From positions 10,526-74,525 of the forward strand of contig CAZJRB010000018.1 of the NCBI GenBank assembly GCA_964547995.1: a stretch of 64,000 nucleotides of DNA, given 5' to 3'. The notes under the pieces are model-generated. The model saw only the letters and a list, made by a program, of their open reading frames with translations, was not told where the DNA came from and did no database searches. This DNA is from CAZJRB01 sp964547995 (GTDB taxonomy: Bacteria; Planctomycetota; Planctomycetia; Pirellulales; Thermoguttaceae). Both the position numbers and the translations under genes were made by a program. This document shows, one piece after another, positions 1 through 9,600 of this stretch (its first letter is position 1; every line of letters begins with the position of its first letter).

Positions 1-266
1 ACGATCAGCACCTGGGCTTCGGCGACCGGCAGATCATCGAGGCCTACAAGAAGGCGAAGGCGGGCGGCGCCTACGAGAAGGTGCTCTCGCACAGCGGCAG
101 AAAAGTCCGCCATTACGCGATGACGAACCACAAGGAGTATTTCGCCGAAGGGACCGAGGCCTACCTTTACCGCAACGACTTCTACCCGTTCGTCCGGGCG
201 GAATTGAAAGAGCACGACCCGGTGTTGCACGACCTGCTGGAGGAAATCTGGGGGCCGTTGCGTTGA
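1..266 (+). CDS. C-terminal end of an exported or peptidase-like protein (5' end outside window)
   Basis: The window opens inside a gene read in frame 3 and ending in TGA at 264-266. The visible 87 or so residues include YAMTNHKEYFAEGTEAYLY and a following NDFYPFVRAELKEHDP stretch. A TNHxEYFAE segment near the C-terminus resembles the end of gluzincin-type zinc peptidases of the anthrax lethal-factor-like kind, where a downstream Glu completes the metal site. The HExxH helix would lie upstream of the window, so the enzymatic assignment is inference. Codon use and GC fit the neighbouring genes. It is followed by about 110 bp and then a convergent minus-strand gene. Confidence 0.6.
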   Translation, partial: DQHLGFGDRQIIEAYKKAKAGGAYEKVLSHSGRKVRHYAMTNHKEYFAEGTEAYLYRNDFYPFVRAELKEHDPVLHDLLEEIWGPLR

Positions 267-374
267 TGTGGCCATGCACGAGGCGCCGGGTGCTGCTCAC
301 CAGAGGCCGATCTTGACCTATTCGTGGCCATCTGGCAACTCGCTACGGGCGGGGGCTGGCTCTCGTCCCCACCT

Positions 375-1439
375 TCAAGGGGATATGAGATTCGCTGGTC
401 CATCACACCTATAGATACGGCAGTTCGGTAAGGATTTCTGCAGTTCCCTTACGCCCACCTCCGTCGTTGCAGTGTTCCGCAAGGAGAGAGACTCAAGCTT
501 CTTGAGACTTTTCAGATGTCGAAGTCCATTATCTGTTACTTGGGTGCCGCCAAGAGACAAACTCTCCAAATTCACCAGTGCCTCCAGATGTGACAACCCG
601 GCATCTGAGAAGTCTGTTTCTTGCAGATCGAGATCTCGCAGCTTCGTAAGACGGTTAAGGTGTTTGAATCCGCTACCATCGATCTCTGTGCGGGCAAGTT
701 TCAATACCAATAATTCTGTGAGTGAGGCGAGGTGGACCAATCCCGCGTCCGTGATGCTCGTCTTCCGCAAATCCAGGCTCCTGAGTTTCGCAAGCGTGCT
801 CAAGTGGCACAAGCTAGCGTCAGTAATCGGCGTCGACCTGAGATTGAGGATGTCCAGCTTAGACAGGTGAGTCAGATGTGCTAGCCCTTTGTCACTTATT
901 GACGTGGCAGCCAGATTCAGGCTTTCGAGGGAGTCCATCGGCCCGATGTGTTCGAGACCTTTGTCCGAAACCGGAGTCCCGGCGAGCGACAGGTTTCGTA
1001 GACGTGGTAAATCCGTCAAATACGCGAGGTTCGCATCGCGGACACGGCTGCCATCCAGCAAAACTGCTACAAGATTCTGTAGATCGCTGAGGTGCCGGAG
1101 TCCTGAGCCGTCAATGTTTGGACTGCCAAGGTTTGCGATTCTCAAGGATTGCCAGTTTCTCACATGGATAATCGCCGAATCGTCGATATTCGTACGGTGG
1201 ATGTCAAGTATATTCACAAACTCGCCGTAGCCAGAGACGCTACCTCCAAGGCTTCGCATTGCGATGACACTTGGGTATTCGTCATAGGCATGCAATTCTT
1301 CCCGACATACCGCGGTCAACCAGGCAATCAACCCACACCCGATCGCCACCAACCCCATCAGCACAAACAAATGCCACAGCCTGTACTGATACCAGTGGAG
1401 TTTGGGTTTCTCGGTGGATTGGGAATCGGTGTCGCTCAT
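375..1439 (-). CDS. Membrane-anchored leucine-rich-repeat protein
   Basis: A 354-aa protein. The N-terminus is a short charged cytoplasmic stretch with KPKLHWYQYRLWHLF (about residues 12-26), then one hydrophobic segment (about 25-45). From about residue 90 to 340 it has roughly ten 24-residue repeats of the type LxxLxxLxxLxLxxTxIxDxGLxHL, the ribonuclease-inhibitor-like LRR form common in planctomycetes. Ligand and role are unknown; LRR domains usually bind proteins. The ATG lies 7 nt after a TAGAAT sequence within a 31-bp segment that is repeated upstream of the gene starting at 2308. The N-terminal module is shared with the next gene upstream (start 2015), so the two unrelated bodies carry a common membrane anchor. 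Confidence 0.85.
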   Translation of the reverse strand: MSDTDSQSTEKPKLHWYQYRLWHLFVLMGLVAIGCGLIAWLTAVCREELHAYDEYPSVIAMRSLGGSVSGYGEFVNILDIHRTNIDDSAIIHVRNWQSLRIANLGSPNIDGSGLRHLSDLQNLVAVLLDGSRVRDANLAYLTDLPRLRNLSLAGTPVSDKGLEHIGPMDSLESLNLAATSISDKGLAHLTHLSKLDILNLRSTPITDASLCHLSTLAKLRSLDLRKTSITDAGLVHLASLTELLVLKLARTEIDGSGFKHLNRLTKLRDLDLQETDFSDAGLSHLEALVNLESLSLGGTQVTDNGLRHLKSLKKLESLSLRNTATTEVGVRELQKSLPNCRIYRCDGPANLISP

Positions 1440-1445
1440 GCCTGG

Positions 1446-1476
1446 ATTCTACCACGGCGGGGCGGGCGGGGGCAAG
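1446..1476 (-). repeat. 31-bp upstream repeat, copy 1
   Basis: The 31 bases 1446-1476 are identical to 2315-2345. On the minus strand the segment is a C/G-rich tract ending in TAGAAT and lies directly before the ATG of the LRR gene (start at 1439). TAGAAT resembles a -10 box only 7 nt from the start codon, which would give a leaderless mRNA; this is inference. Confidence 0.7.
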
Positions 1477-1505
1477 GAGAACGCCTTGCTACGGGCGGGG
1501 GGTGG

Positions 1506-2015
1506 CTACTTCTCTCGCCCTGATGCCTTGCGGAGTTCGGCCAAAAACTTCGAGGGGATCTCACACACGGGCTTCCCCTGCCGGTAAGCCTCCATATCGG
1601 CCCACGCCTTGTCGTATTGCCCCTTTTCAAAGTGGACAAGGGCCTGGGCCAGGAATGATAGAGCGTGGCTTGCGCCAAGCCGTACCGCTTCGGTGAAGTT
1701 GTCAGCAGCCTTGTCATATTCACCTTTTTCGGCGTGGGCGTAGGCCCGACCCGTGTAAGCCTCAACGTCTTGTGGATTGAGCCGGATTGCTTCGTCGAAG
1801 GCGGCAATGGCTTTGTCGTACTCGCCATTGCGAATGCAGGCGCTGCCCCGGCGATTTGCCGTCTCACATGCCTGCTCTCTTATCCTCTTTGGGCCCAGAT
1901 ACCATTTCCAATAGCTGGCCACGCAAGCACAAACAATGACAACCACAAGCGTGATCGCAAACAAATGCCACAGCCTGTACTGACACCAGCGGAGTTTGGG
2001 TTTCGGGTCGGCCAT
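1506..2015 (-). CDS. Small membrane-anchored TPR protein
   Basis: A 169-aa protein with an N-terminal KPKLRWCQYRLWHLF motif, a hydrophobic segment at about residues 18-38, and three TPR-like repeats from about 55 to 160 (RGSACIRNGEYDKAIAAFDE, then GRAYAHAEKGEYDKAADNF, then a third ending KAWADMEAYRQGK). TPR domains mediate protein contacts; no partner is visible. About 45 nt encoding the N-terminus are almost identical (1958-2002 versus 1364-1410) to those of the LRR gene downstream, which suggests duplication or recombination of the anchor-encoding 5' end. It sits between two other minus-strand membrane genes with short gaps. Confidence 0.8.
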   Translation of the reverse strand: MADPKPKLRWCQYRLWHLFAITLVVVIVCACVASYWKWYLGPKRIREQACETANRRGSACIRNGEYDKAIAAFDEAIRLNPQDVEAYTGRAYAHAEKGEYDKAADNFTEAVRLGASHALSFLAQALVHFEKGQYDKAWADMEAYRQGKPVCEIPSKFLAELRKASGREK

Positions 2016-2026
2016 GTCGCCAAGAC

Positions 2027-2308
2027 TTACAGTGTCATGGATATAAACAACACACCTAGGGCCACGAGCATCACGATGCCCCAGACGGTGGAAGGTTTCA
2101 ACGCGCCTTTGGGCGGCTTTCTATCGCCAACGTACGGGCTCTCCGTGACGAGAATAAGGGTCACCACGGAATACACCATCAACGCCCACAACCCTATTAT
2201 CCAATGCGCCTGAAACGACGCGAAGAGGAGCGAGCAGCCAGTCACTACCATGAAGAGCGTTCGCAACGAGAATTGGAATTTCTCCGGTTTGTACGGGCTC
2301 TCGTCCAT
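2027..2308 (-). CDS. Two-TM small membrane protein
   Basis: A 93-aa protein beginning MDESPYKPEKFQFSLRTLF, a sequence often seen at the start of small planctomycete membrane proteins. It has hydrophobic segments at about residues 17-45 (possibly two close helices) and again at about 75-92. No catalytic motif is visible and the function is unknown. The start codon follows the same 31-bp GC-rich segment with TAGAAT that precedes the LRR gene at 1439. The stop lies 11 nt upstream of the TPR gene start at 2015, so the two may be co-transcribed. Confidence 0.7.
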   Translation of the reverse strand: MDESPYKPEKFQFSLRTLFMVVTGCSLLFASFQAHWIIGLWALMVYSVVTLILVTESPYVGDRKPPKGALKPSTVWGIVMLVALGVLFISMTL

Positions 2309-2314
2309 AACCGC

Positions 2315-2345
2315 ATTCTACCACGGCGGGGCGGGCGGGGGCAAG
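2315..2345 (-). repeat. 31-bp upstream repeat, copy 2
   Basis: Second copy of the segment at 1446-1476, here directly before the ATG at 2308 of the two-TM protein. The same TAGAAT-to-ATG spacing (about 6-7 nt) is kept. Confidence 0.7.
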
Positions 2346-2501
2346 CGAAATGAGTGTCCTGTGGGGTACTGCGAGGATTGTCCAAGCGTGTCAGGTTGTG
2401 GTATCATGGCGGTATGGGCGGTGTTCGCGACCTGTCGCGTATTCGATGAATGAGCACGAGTTGTCCTATGGAGCCGCTCAGAAATAACTTTGCCATTTGC
2501 C

Positions 2502-2588
2502 CATAAAGCCGCGACCGTTGGTCGCGCCGAGTGTTGCCAGAAACCACCGCGACCCGTGTTCGGCGCGACCGACGGTCGCGGCTTTATG
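2502..2588. repeat. Inverted-repeat element, family A
   Basis: Arms 2502-2530 and 2560-2588 are 29 bp inverted copies with one mismatch, separated by 29 bp. The arm begins CATAAAGCCGCGACC and is itself partly self-complementary (CGCGACC/GGTCGCG). It lies in the gap 2309-2627 upstream of the WD40-like gene. It encodes nothing and looks like a MITE or REP-type intergenic element. Confidence 0.8.
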
Positions 2589-2627
2589 GAGGTCGGGAAT
2601 TGTCGAACTTACTCTTGAGCAGCCTCT

Positions 2628-4298
2628 ATGTCGCGTTTCGAGTGTAGCAGCGTTCTTCTCATCGCGATTTTCTTCGTGGTCGGCTTTCCTGATAGGGATG
2701 CCGTGGGTCAGGGTCCCGCTCCAGGCCAGGCGGTTCGGCACCGCGCGCTGAGCATCCCGGTCAAGCAGGCGGCCAGTGCGACGTTCGGGCCGACCGGGTG
2801 TCCCGTGGTTGTCGTGGGGCAAGACGTCTGGTACCTGAAGACCGGCAAGGTGGTTCGAAGACTCCAGGGCAAATACGATGCCCGCGGTCGGCGTGCGCTG
2901 AGCGGCAACGGCCGGCACTTTGCTGCGGTGCGGGAACAGGGATCGCGCGACGCGGGTCCGGACAAGGGTCCGCCCTTGATCGTCTGGTCCTGTGCGACCG
3001 GCAAGCAGGTCCTGGAGATCCCCCGCTCGGCGAAAGTCGATTTTCTCATGTTCGCTCGCTACAAGTACCTGATGGTCGGCGCCGAGGGGACCGATGCGAT
3101 CGAGATTTGGGACGTCGAGGCGGGCAAGCTGGTCAAGAAGATGATGTTGCCCCAAGAGCAACCGATCGACAGCCCGGCCGGCGGGCAGAATTCTGCCGAA
3201 GAAGACAAGCCGTCGGACGGGTTTCCTTCCGGAATACCGCAACGGTCCTTCTTGCTGTACGACAAGGGGGTGTTGGATTTCTCGCCGGACGCCCGGTATT
3301 TTGCGTGCGTTGTGAGCGACGAACTCGGCGTCTACGAAGCGGCTTCCGGCAAGCGGGTCGTCGTGATGCGCCCACCGAGCCCGCGCCGGGCATCGAGCGG
3401 GACGTTTGGCCATCTGAAGAAGGGCGTCGAGCCGACGCTTCCGCTCATCCGCTCGTTGAAGTTTTCGCCCGACGGCAAGCACCTGGCCGCCTCTGCCCAT
3501 CGGCGCGTTTTGTGTTGGGATATGCAAGGCGAACTCGTCTTCGACGGACCGGTGCGCCTGGTTGGCACGCGGGGGAAACCGGTTTTCGAGTGGCTTCCCG
3601 GTCAGCTTGGGTGGATCGTCGACCGAAACGTGTACGGGCGCAATTCGAAGCAAGTGCTGATGGCTCTCCACACATCCGCTTCCCACGACCGGCCTTTGCA
3701 CGTGCGGGACGCGGATAACCTCTTGGGCGTGTTCGGCGAACCGGAATCGCACCTGAGGAATCTGCCCATCCCTTGGGATTCGTTTCGCGCTTCGCTGGAT
3801 CGGATGAAGGCCGGGGTGCCTGCGTTGTTGGCGCCCGGCCAGTCGGTGAGCCTGCGAGTTCAGATCACGAATCCGCGCGGCGACGTGAACAAGACCAAGG
3901 GCATCATCGTCGATGCGTTGACCAGGCGGCTCGAGCACGACGGAATGCGCGTTGCCGACGGCCAACCGTCCGTGCTCCAGGTAAGACTTGCTGAAAAGGC
4001 GGGAAGGCAACTGCGGATTCGCATACAACGGCCGGACGGGAGAGTCGCCGAAATTGTCTGTGTCGAAGCGGAGGGATCGGTTGTTGTCGAGCTGCTTGGC
4101 GCGGGCGAGTCGGAGCCGGCCTGGAGCAAGGCATTTCACGCAAAGAATCCGCGGACTTTCGACGAGGCGGTAATCAATGACCAGACGGTCCGGATGAGCA
4201 TGTTGCGAAACGTCGCGAACGTATTGGAATCGCTCGAAATGCCCTACTATCTGCCGAAATCGAAGGAGTATCGGGCACTTCCGGTGTTCGTTGAATGA
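2628..4298 (+). CDS. Secreted WD40-like beta-propeller protein
   Basis: A 556-aa protein with a short N-terminal hydrophobic segment (about residues 9-22, LLIAIFFVVGF) likely acting as a signal sequence. Residues about 40-330 contain irregular WD40-type blades: LIVWSCATGKQVLEI, IEIWDVEAGKLVKK, LDFSPDARYFACVV and LKFSPDGKHLAASA with RVLCWDMQGELVF. The C-terminal third (about 380-556) is a separate domain containing a VVELLGAGESEPAWSKAF stretch, without a recognised motif. Such propellers bind proteins or sugars; the ligand is unknown. A 646-residue open frame on the opposite strand (2478-4418) is a shadow: it lacks repeats and a signal peptide, whereas this strand shows clear blade periodicity. 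Confidence 0.8.
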   Translation: MSRFECSSVLLIAIFFVVGFPDRDAVGQGPAPGQAVRHRALSIPVKQAASATFGPTGCPVVVVGQDVWYLKTGKVVRRLQGKYDARGRRALSGNGRHFAAVREQGSRDAGPDKGPPLIVWSCATGKQVLEIPRSAKVDFLMFARYKYLMVGAEGTDAIEIWDVEAGKLVKKMMLPQEQPIDSPAGGQNSAEEDKPSDGFPSGIPQRSFLLYDKGVLDFSPDARYFACVVSDELGVYEAASGKRVVVMRPPSPRRASSGTFGHLKKGVEPTLPLIRSLKFSPDGKHLAASAHRRVLCWDMQGELVFDGPVRLVGTRGKPVFEWLPGQLGWIVDRNVYGRNSKQVLMALHTSASHDRPLHVRDADNLLGVFGEPESHLRNLPIPWDSFRASLDRMKAGVPALLAPGQSVSLRVQITNPRGDVNKTKGIIVDALTRRLEHDGMRVADGQPSVLQVRLAEKAGRQLRIRIQRPDGRVAEIVCVEAEGSVVVELLGAGESEPAWSKAFHAKNPRTFDEAVINDQTVRMSMLRNVANVLESLEMPYYLPKSKEYRALPVFVE

Positions 4299-4391
4299 GT
4301 TGCCGTGCGACAATCCGGCTGCCGGTGATTTCGACCGTCCCGCTTGACAACGCGCCGCCGCCAAAAGACAATAGGCTCTGTCTGAAAATCT

Positions 4392-4463
4392 GTAGGACGG
4401 CCCTCCGAGGCCGTCCATTTTGCGTGAAAACCCCGGCTCGACGGCCTCGGAGGGCCGTCGTAC
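4392..4463. repeat. Inverted-repeat element, family B
   Basis: Arms 4392-4415 (GTAGGACGGCCCTCCGAGGC onward) and 4440-4463 are 24-bp inverted copies with one mismatch and a 24-bp loop. Each arm also contains a smaller palindrome (GACGGCC..GGCCGTC). It lies between the WD40-like gene and the methyltransferase gene. Confidence 0.8.
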
Positions 4464-4548
4464 AATGAGCCTAAAACACTTCGCGGCCCGTCACAAATTC
4501 CCGTTGCGTTTTGGCGCAACACTACTCGCTGACGAAAGGAGGATTTCG

Positions 4549-6126
4549 ATGCTGTTTCACAACAGCTTTTGTGACGGCCGGAGATGCCGCCGGCGGCGGT
4601 GCTCGTTGACACACGGTTGGCTGGGATTGGCGGTGCCGTTTCTGTTTCTGCCGGCGCTTTTCACAACGTCTTCGGCGTTTGCTGCGGACAGCAAAACCCC
4701 TGCCAAGCCAAAGAATCGAGCGGAGTCGGTTCGCGCGGTGATGGCCCACCTTGGCCTGGGCGAGGGTGCGGTGGTGGCCGACGTGGGGGCCGGCGGGGGC
4801 GCAGACACTTGGACCTTCGCAGACATTGTGGGCAAGACCGGTACCGTCTATGCCGAGGAAATCGCCGAAGGCATGGTGAAAAAGCTGGAGAAGGAGGCCG
4901 AGAAGCGTGCTCTTTCCCAGGTCCGCCCCGTGCTGGGCCGGTTGGACGACCCCTGCCTGCCCAAGGACTCCGTTGACCTGGCCTATATGCGTTACGTGTA
5001 CCACCATGTCGCCAAGCCGCGGGAGATGCTGCGGGGTATCTGGCGGGCTCTGAAACCGGGCGGCTACTTCGTTGTGGTGGACAAGAACCGTGGTACGCTC
5101 CGCGACTGGGTTCCGCGAGAGAACCGCACGCACAAGCACTCCTGGATTGCCGAAACCACCGTGATGCGGGAAGCCCGGGAAGAAGGGTTTGTCTTCGCGG
5201 GGTTTGCAGAGGATTGCTGGCACGCCAAGGATCCCTTTGTCTTCGTATTCCAGCGCCCGAAGGAAATGAAGGAACCCGGCCGTGATCCGGACGGCTTTGT
5301 TCCGCTTAAGGTGGAACAATGCTCGCACGCGTTTCTTCCGCTGCGCGGGTCGTACCGGGGGCCGGCTTTTGTGGCCCTGGGAGACGCCCGAAAGCTCATC
5401 GCGCCGATTATGAAACACTCGTCCGGCGAGGGGATTGAGATTGTTTTGGAGGAGTGGGCCACACAGAAAGACGAGCGCGAGCCGTTGCCGCCGGGCGTCG
5501 ACATTCCTTCGGTCTTCACGGACAAGGGCGATCCCCGCCTGGGCCCTGAGGCGATCGGCGCGGTTTTCTTCCTCGACAGCTTTCACCGGCTCTTTCACGG
5601 CAAGACGCTGCTGGCAAAGATCCACGATAAGCTTGCGCCGGAGGGGTGTGTTTACGTGCTCGACCGGGAAGCGAAACAACCGCTCTCGCGGCGCGAGGCC
5701 AGCCACCGCCGGCAGATCGGCCCGGAGACGGTCCGGGAGGAAATGACGTCGGCCGGTTTCACCTTCCGGTTCGAGGGTCCGCGATTGGCCCCGGACCGGT
5801 TTCTGCTCGTCTTCGGCAAGAGCGACCCGGCGAAGATCGCACCCGAGCAAGATCCTTTCGTCGCCGGCCCGGAGCTGTCGCAGCCGCCCGAAAAGTGGCT
5901 CAAAGAGAACCTGTGGCGTTTGCGGGGCCTGAAAACGGCCGGTGGCAAGGTCGTGTTGTTCGCCAAACCGGGCGAGCAGGGACAGGTGGAAAAGGTCCCG
6001 GGTGCTCCTGCCGGCGCCGAGAGGTGGAGAATCCGGAACAAAGGGCAGACGCTCTCGCTCCAATTCAAAAAGAAGGGCGACGCGTACGTGCTGACCGACT
6101 GCTCGGTATCGGACGGAAAAGAGTGA
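4549..6126 (+). CDS. Exported protein with two SAM-methyltransferase-like domains
   Basis: A 525-aa protein from this start. An AAAGGAGG site at 4535-4542 sits 6 nt before ATG 4549, so I prefer it to the longer upstream frame from 4420. Residues about 20-42 form a hydrophobic signal (LGLAVPFLFLPALF) ending SSAFAA. The first class-I methyltransferase-like domain spans about 50-220, with the SAM loop VVADVGAGGGADTWTFA, and DSVDLAYMRYVYHHVAKPRE and ALKPGGYFVVVDK as later motifs. A second, weaker copy follows at about 250-440 (GAVFFLDSFHRLFHGKTLL, then LAPEGCVYVLDRE) without a clear glycine loop. Export of a SAM-dependent fold is odd and the substrate is unknown. An antisense frame here (4522-6207) is a shadow. 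Confidence 0.8.
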   Translation: MLFHNSFCDGRRCRRRRCSLTHGWLGLAVPFLFLPALFTTSSAFAADSKTPAKPKNRAESVRAVMAHLGLGEGAVVADVGAGGGADTWTFADIVGKTGTVYAEEIAEGMVKKLEKEAEKRALSQVRPVLGRLDDPCLPKDSVDLAYMRYVYHHVAKPREMLRGIWRALKPGGYFVVVDKNRGTLRDWVPRENRTHKHSWIAETTVMREAREEGFVFAGFAEDCWHAKDPFVFVFQRPKEMKEPGRDPDGFVPLKVEQCSHAFLPLRGSYRGPAFVALGDARKLIAPIMKHSSGEGIEIVLEEWATQKDEREPLPPGVDIPSVFTDKGDPRLGPEAIGAVFFLDSFHRLFHGKTLLAKIHDKLAPEGCVYVLDREAKQPLSRREASHRRQIGPETVREEMTSAGFTFRFEGPRLAPDRFLLVFGKSDPAKIAPEQDPFVAGPELSQPPEKWLKENLWRLRGLKTAGGKVVLFAKPGEQGQVEKVPGAPAGAERWRIRNKGQTLSLQFKKKGDAYVLTDCSVSDGKE

Positions 6127-6414
6127 CGCGGCGAGCAACATGCCACAGGAATTGAGAGTCGAGAGCAAAAGCCCCGGCACTGCGTGCCGAGGTTCTGTCG
6201 TGAACATGAATCAGGATCGCTGGGACATGTTATTTCCGGCGGCTTGCCTTGGGTTCACTTTTTCCGGGCGTGATGTCGTGGTACCGCAAGGACAACAGCC
6301 TTCGTCCGTCCACTTCGGGCGGCGGGATTCCCCGGCAGAAGAACTCAGTGGGGGGGTTGACCTTGCCGGTATCGCTTTCTGGCAGAAAAGCGGTCTATTT
6401 CTTGACCTGCACAA

Positions 6415-6444
6415 TTGACATTTAGGCAAAAAAATGATTAGAAT
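6415..6444 (+). promoter_or_regulatory. Sigma-70-type promoter for the giant gene
   Basis: TTGACA (6415-6420), an 18-bp spacer and TAGAAT (6439-6444) lie in the 490-bp gap 6127-6616 between the methyltransferase and the giant gene. This would leave a leader of about 165 nt before the ATG at 6617. A CAGGAGGG ribosome site is at 6602-6609. I see nothing else in this gap. Confidence 0.55.
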
Positions 6445-6616
6445 GCAGATTAGTTCGCTTGGGCGTTGCCCTACCTGCCGCTGATGGGCTCTCGGTTTGA
6501 GGGTATTTTGGCGGTTGCCGGCTTGGCTTCTGCGGAACGGGAAGCCGGCCGGGCACGGACGGGGAAGAGCATTTTGACGTGGTCGGAAATGTCAACTTCC
6601 GCAGGAGGGCTCTGCC

Positions 6617-9600
6617 ATGCGCCGGCGCATTTGCGAAGCGGTTGGTCGTTCTCGCTCAGATCACACTTCCCCTTGGCTGAACCCCCGCCGGCCCGGAATC
6701 CAGCATCGGCGCCTTTTGTGCGAGACGTTGGAAGATCGTTGTTTGCTGTCACTTACCTCGCTGGATTGGTCTGCTTACGTTGGAGGGTCGGATCTCGATT
6801 CTGGGTTTGCGATTGCCTACGATCCCTCCGGGAATGCGATCATTGCAAGCAGAACTCGTTCGGCTGGATGGGTATCCGGCGGCTACGATACGAGCCACGG
6901 CGGTAATTTTGACGGCTACGTCGCGAAGTACAGTCCGACCGGGGTCCACTTGTGGTCCACGTATCTCGGCGGTGCGGGGTACGATGAGGTTGGCGCTGTC
7001 GTAGTGGACAGCCAGGGCTACATCTACGTTGGTGGCGGCACGCAATCGGCCGGATGGGTCTCAGGCGGGTTTGACACAACAATGGATGGTGCCTGCGATG
7101 CCTTTGTTGCGAAGCTCAGTCCGACGGGCGAGCACGTCTGGTCGACCTACTTGGGCGGCAACGAGACAACTCCCGAGGAACAGACGCAGGGGATTTGTTT
7201 GGATTCGTCGGGCAACGTCGTTGTCTCGGGTTTGACGTTCGCCGGAAGTTGGGTTTCCGGCGGGTTCGACACGACGTACGGCGGCGGATGCGATGGGTTT
7301 GTCGCGAAGCTTGATTCCGCAGGCCAGCATGTTTGGTCAACGTTTGTGGGTGGGGCGTCCAGGGACGACGCACAAGACATCGCGTGCGATGGTTCCGACA
7401 ACCTGTTGGTGGCGGGTCGCAGTGGGTCGGCCGGCTGGGCGTCGGGCGGGTACGACACCAGTCACGGAGGCAGCTATGACGCTTTTCTGGTCAAGATGGA
7501 TCCTACAGGCGGACACGTCTGGTCAACCTACCTGGGGGACACTGCGTTGGACGACGGGCGGGAAGTTGCCGTTGACGCCTCGGGCAATGCCTTGGTTGCC
7601 GGCCATACATCGTCATCCGGTTGGGTCTCCGGAGGGTTCGATACGACGTACGGAGGAGGTGAGGATGGCTTTCTGGCCAAGGTAAGCCCGGCGGGTGGGC
7701 ATGTCTGGTCGACCTATGTGGGAAACTTGGGGTACGACCGCGCATACGGCGTTGCAGTTGACAGTTCTGGTGCTGCACTCGTGACCGGCCTGACAGAGTC
7801 GTCTGGTTGGACGTGGGGCGGTTCTGACACGACATACAACGGCAATCAAGACGGATTCGTTGCTGAGATCAGCCCAACGGGTCAACACGTTTGGTCAACA
7901 TACCTTGGCGGTTCCGGATCAGATTCCGGGTACCCGATTGCTGTGAATCCTTTGGGCGACGTTGTGTTCGTGGGAGGTGCCACCTCTTCGGTGGACTTCC
8001 CCGGCGCAAACAACACTTATCATGGCGGGACCCGCGACGCGTTTATTGCGAAGATCAACGACCTCTCGAACCGTGAAGTCCTCTTCACGGACGATTTCGA
8101 GAACAATTCGATTGATGGTACGTTGTGGATCTATGGCGGGTCCAAGCGAGGCTACGACCAACTCCCCTCCGGCGATTGGTCCTACTCGCACACGGAGACC
8201 GATTATCCCTCCGGGCCCGGAGATGATGGCAGTCTTTCCGTGAACGTTATCGGACCTGCGACGGGAAATACTTACGGTGCCGAGGCGTGGCTCCGAACGA
8301 CGTACAACTATAACGACGGTAATCCGCACATCGTCAATTTCACGTGGGACGCGTGGACCGCCGAAAACCATGGTAATGGCTACTTCGTCCAAATCACGGA
8401 CGGATACGTGCCGGCAACGGGGCCCTTCAACTGGCCGTATTTCGAGCCGCGTCCCGCAGAATTGGAGCCGACGGTCGATCTCCTTTGGACGCAGGAAGCC
8501 GTGAGTGAGGATTGGTATCGAGGGGGTTGGTTATGGGAAGACTCGCCCAACCAGGACGTTCCGCAGGGCACCCCCGAAACGCACTCCATCGTCATTGCCC
8601 CTTCCGGGACTGCGACACTCTACGATGGCCCAGACGGAACCGGCAATCTAGTGCGCCAAGAAGCGTTGGACCCAAGTGACGTTTGGTATATCCGGCTGAT
8701 GGTTTGGGACGCAACGAGTTCCGGCTTTGGGGCTGGCGAAGCTGAGTTGAGACTTCGTTTCTTCGAGTCGCTTACTTCGAACGTCGACTATGGCGACGCG
8801 CCTGACCCTGCCTACCCCACGCTCTTCGCCGGTGACGGAACTCGGCACATAGTCGACCCCGCGCTTTACCTTGGGGGCTCTGTTGACAAAGAATTCGACG
8901 GTCAGCCCAACGCCGCCGCGACTGGCGACGACCTCAACGGCGACGACGATGATGGTATTGTCATCAACGGCCAGCTCGTTTCCGGGGGGGCAACTGGGCT
9001 AACGGTTACCGCCTCCCAGGCGGGTTTTCTCGATGCCTGGATCGACCTCGATCAGGACGGTACCTTTGACCATCCCGGCGAGCAGTTCTTTGCCAGCCAA
9101 CCGCTCTTTGCCGGGCCCAACCCGTTGAACGTGGCGATCCCCGGTACGACCCCGGCGGGTAACACGTTTGCCCGCTTCCGGTTCAGCAGCACAGGTGGTC
9201 TTGCGCCGGCCGGACTGGCCTTCGACGGGGAAGTGGAAGACTATATGGTCACGATCGAACCGGGCAGCGTGCTCGGCGACTTGGTGTGGCACGACCTGGA
9301 CGGCAACGGGATTCAAGATGCCGGAGAACCCGGAATCAAGGGGGCGGTTGCCGAGGTCTTCTCCTCTGCCGATGCGACCACGCTCTACGACGGCAGCCTG
9401 GGTACGCTGATGACTGCCCAAGGTTGGGTATACAGTGCCGTTCCGCCCGGCACCATCCCTTCGCTCGGCGTGCAGGGAACCGTTTTGGACACAACTGCCG
9501 ACTCGAATATCAGTGCCGGCTTCACCTGCCCTGTGATGCCGGTGCTCGACCGCATCGACGGTTTCACGGCCACGTTTGACGTCCAGGTGACTGCCGAAAG

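Noticed and set aside
2478..4418. 646-codon open frame on the minus strand over the WD40-like gene
   Set aside because: No signal, domain or repeat pattern; the plus strand shows clear propeller blades. It is a GC-rich antisense shadow.
4522..6207. 561-codon minus-strand frame opposite the methyltransferase gene
   Set aside because: The plus strand has a ribosome site, a signal peptide and SAM motifs; the antisense reading is Arg/Gly-rich without motifs.
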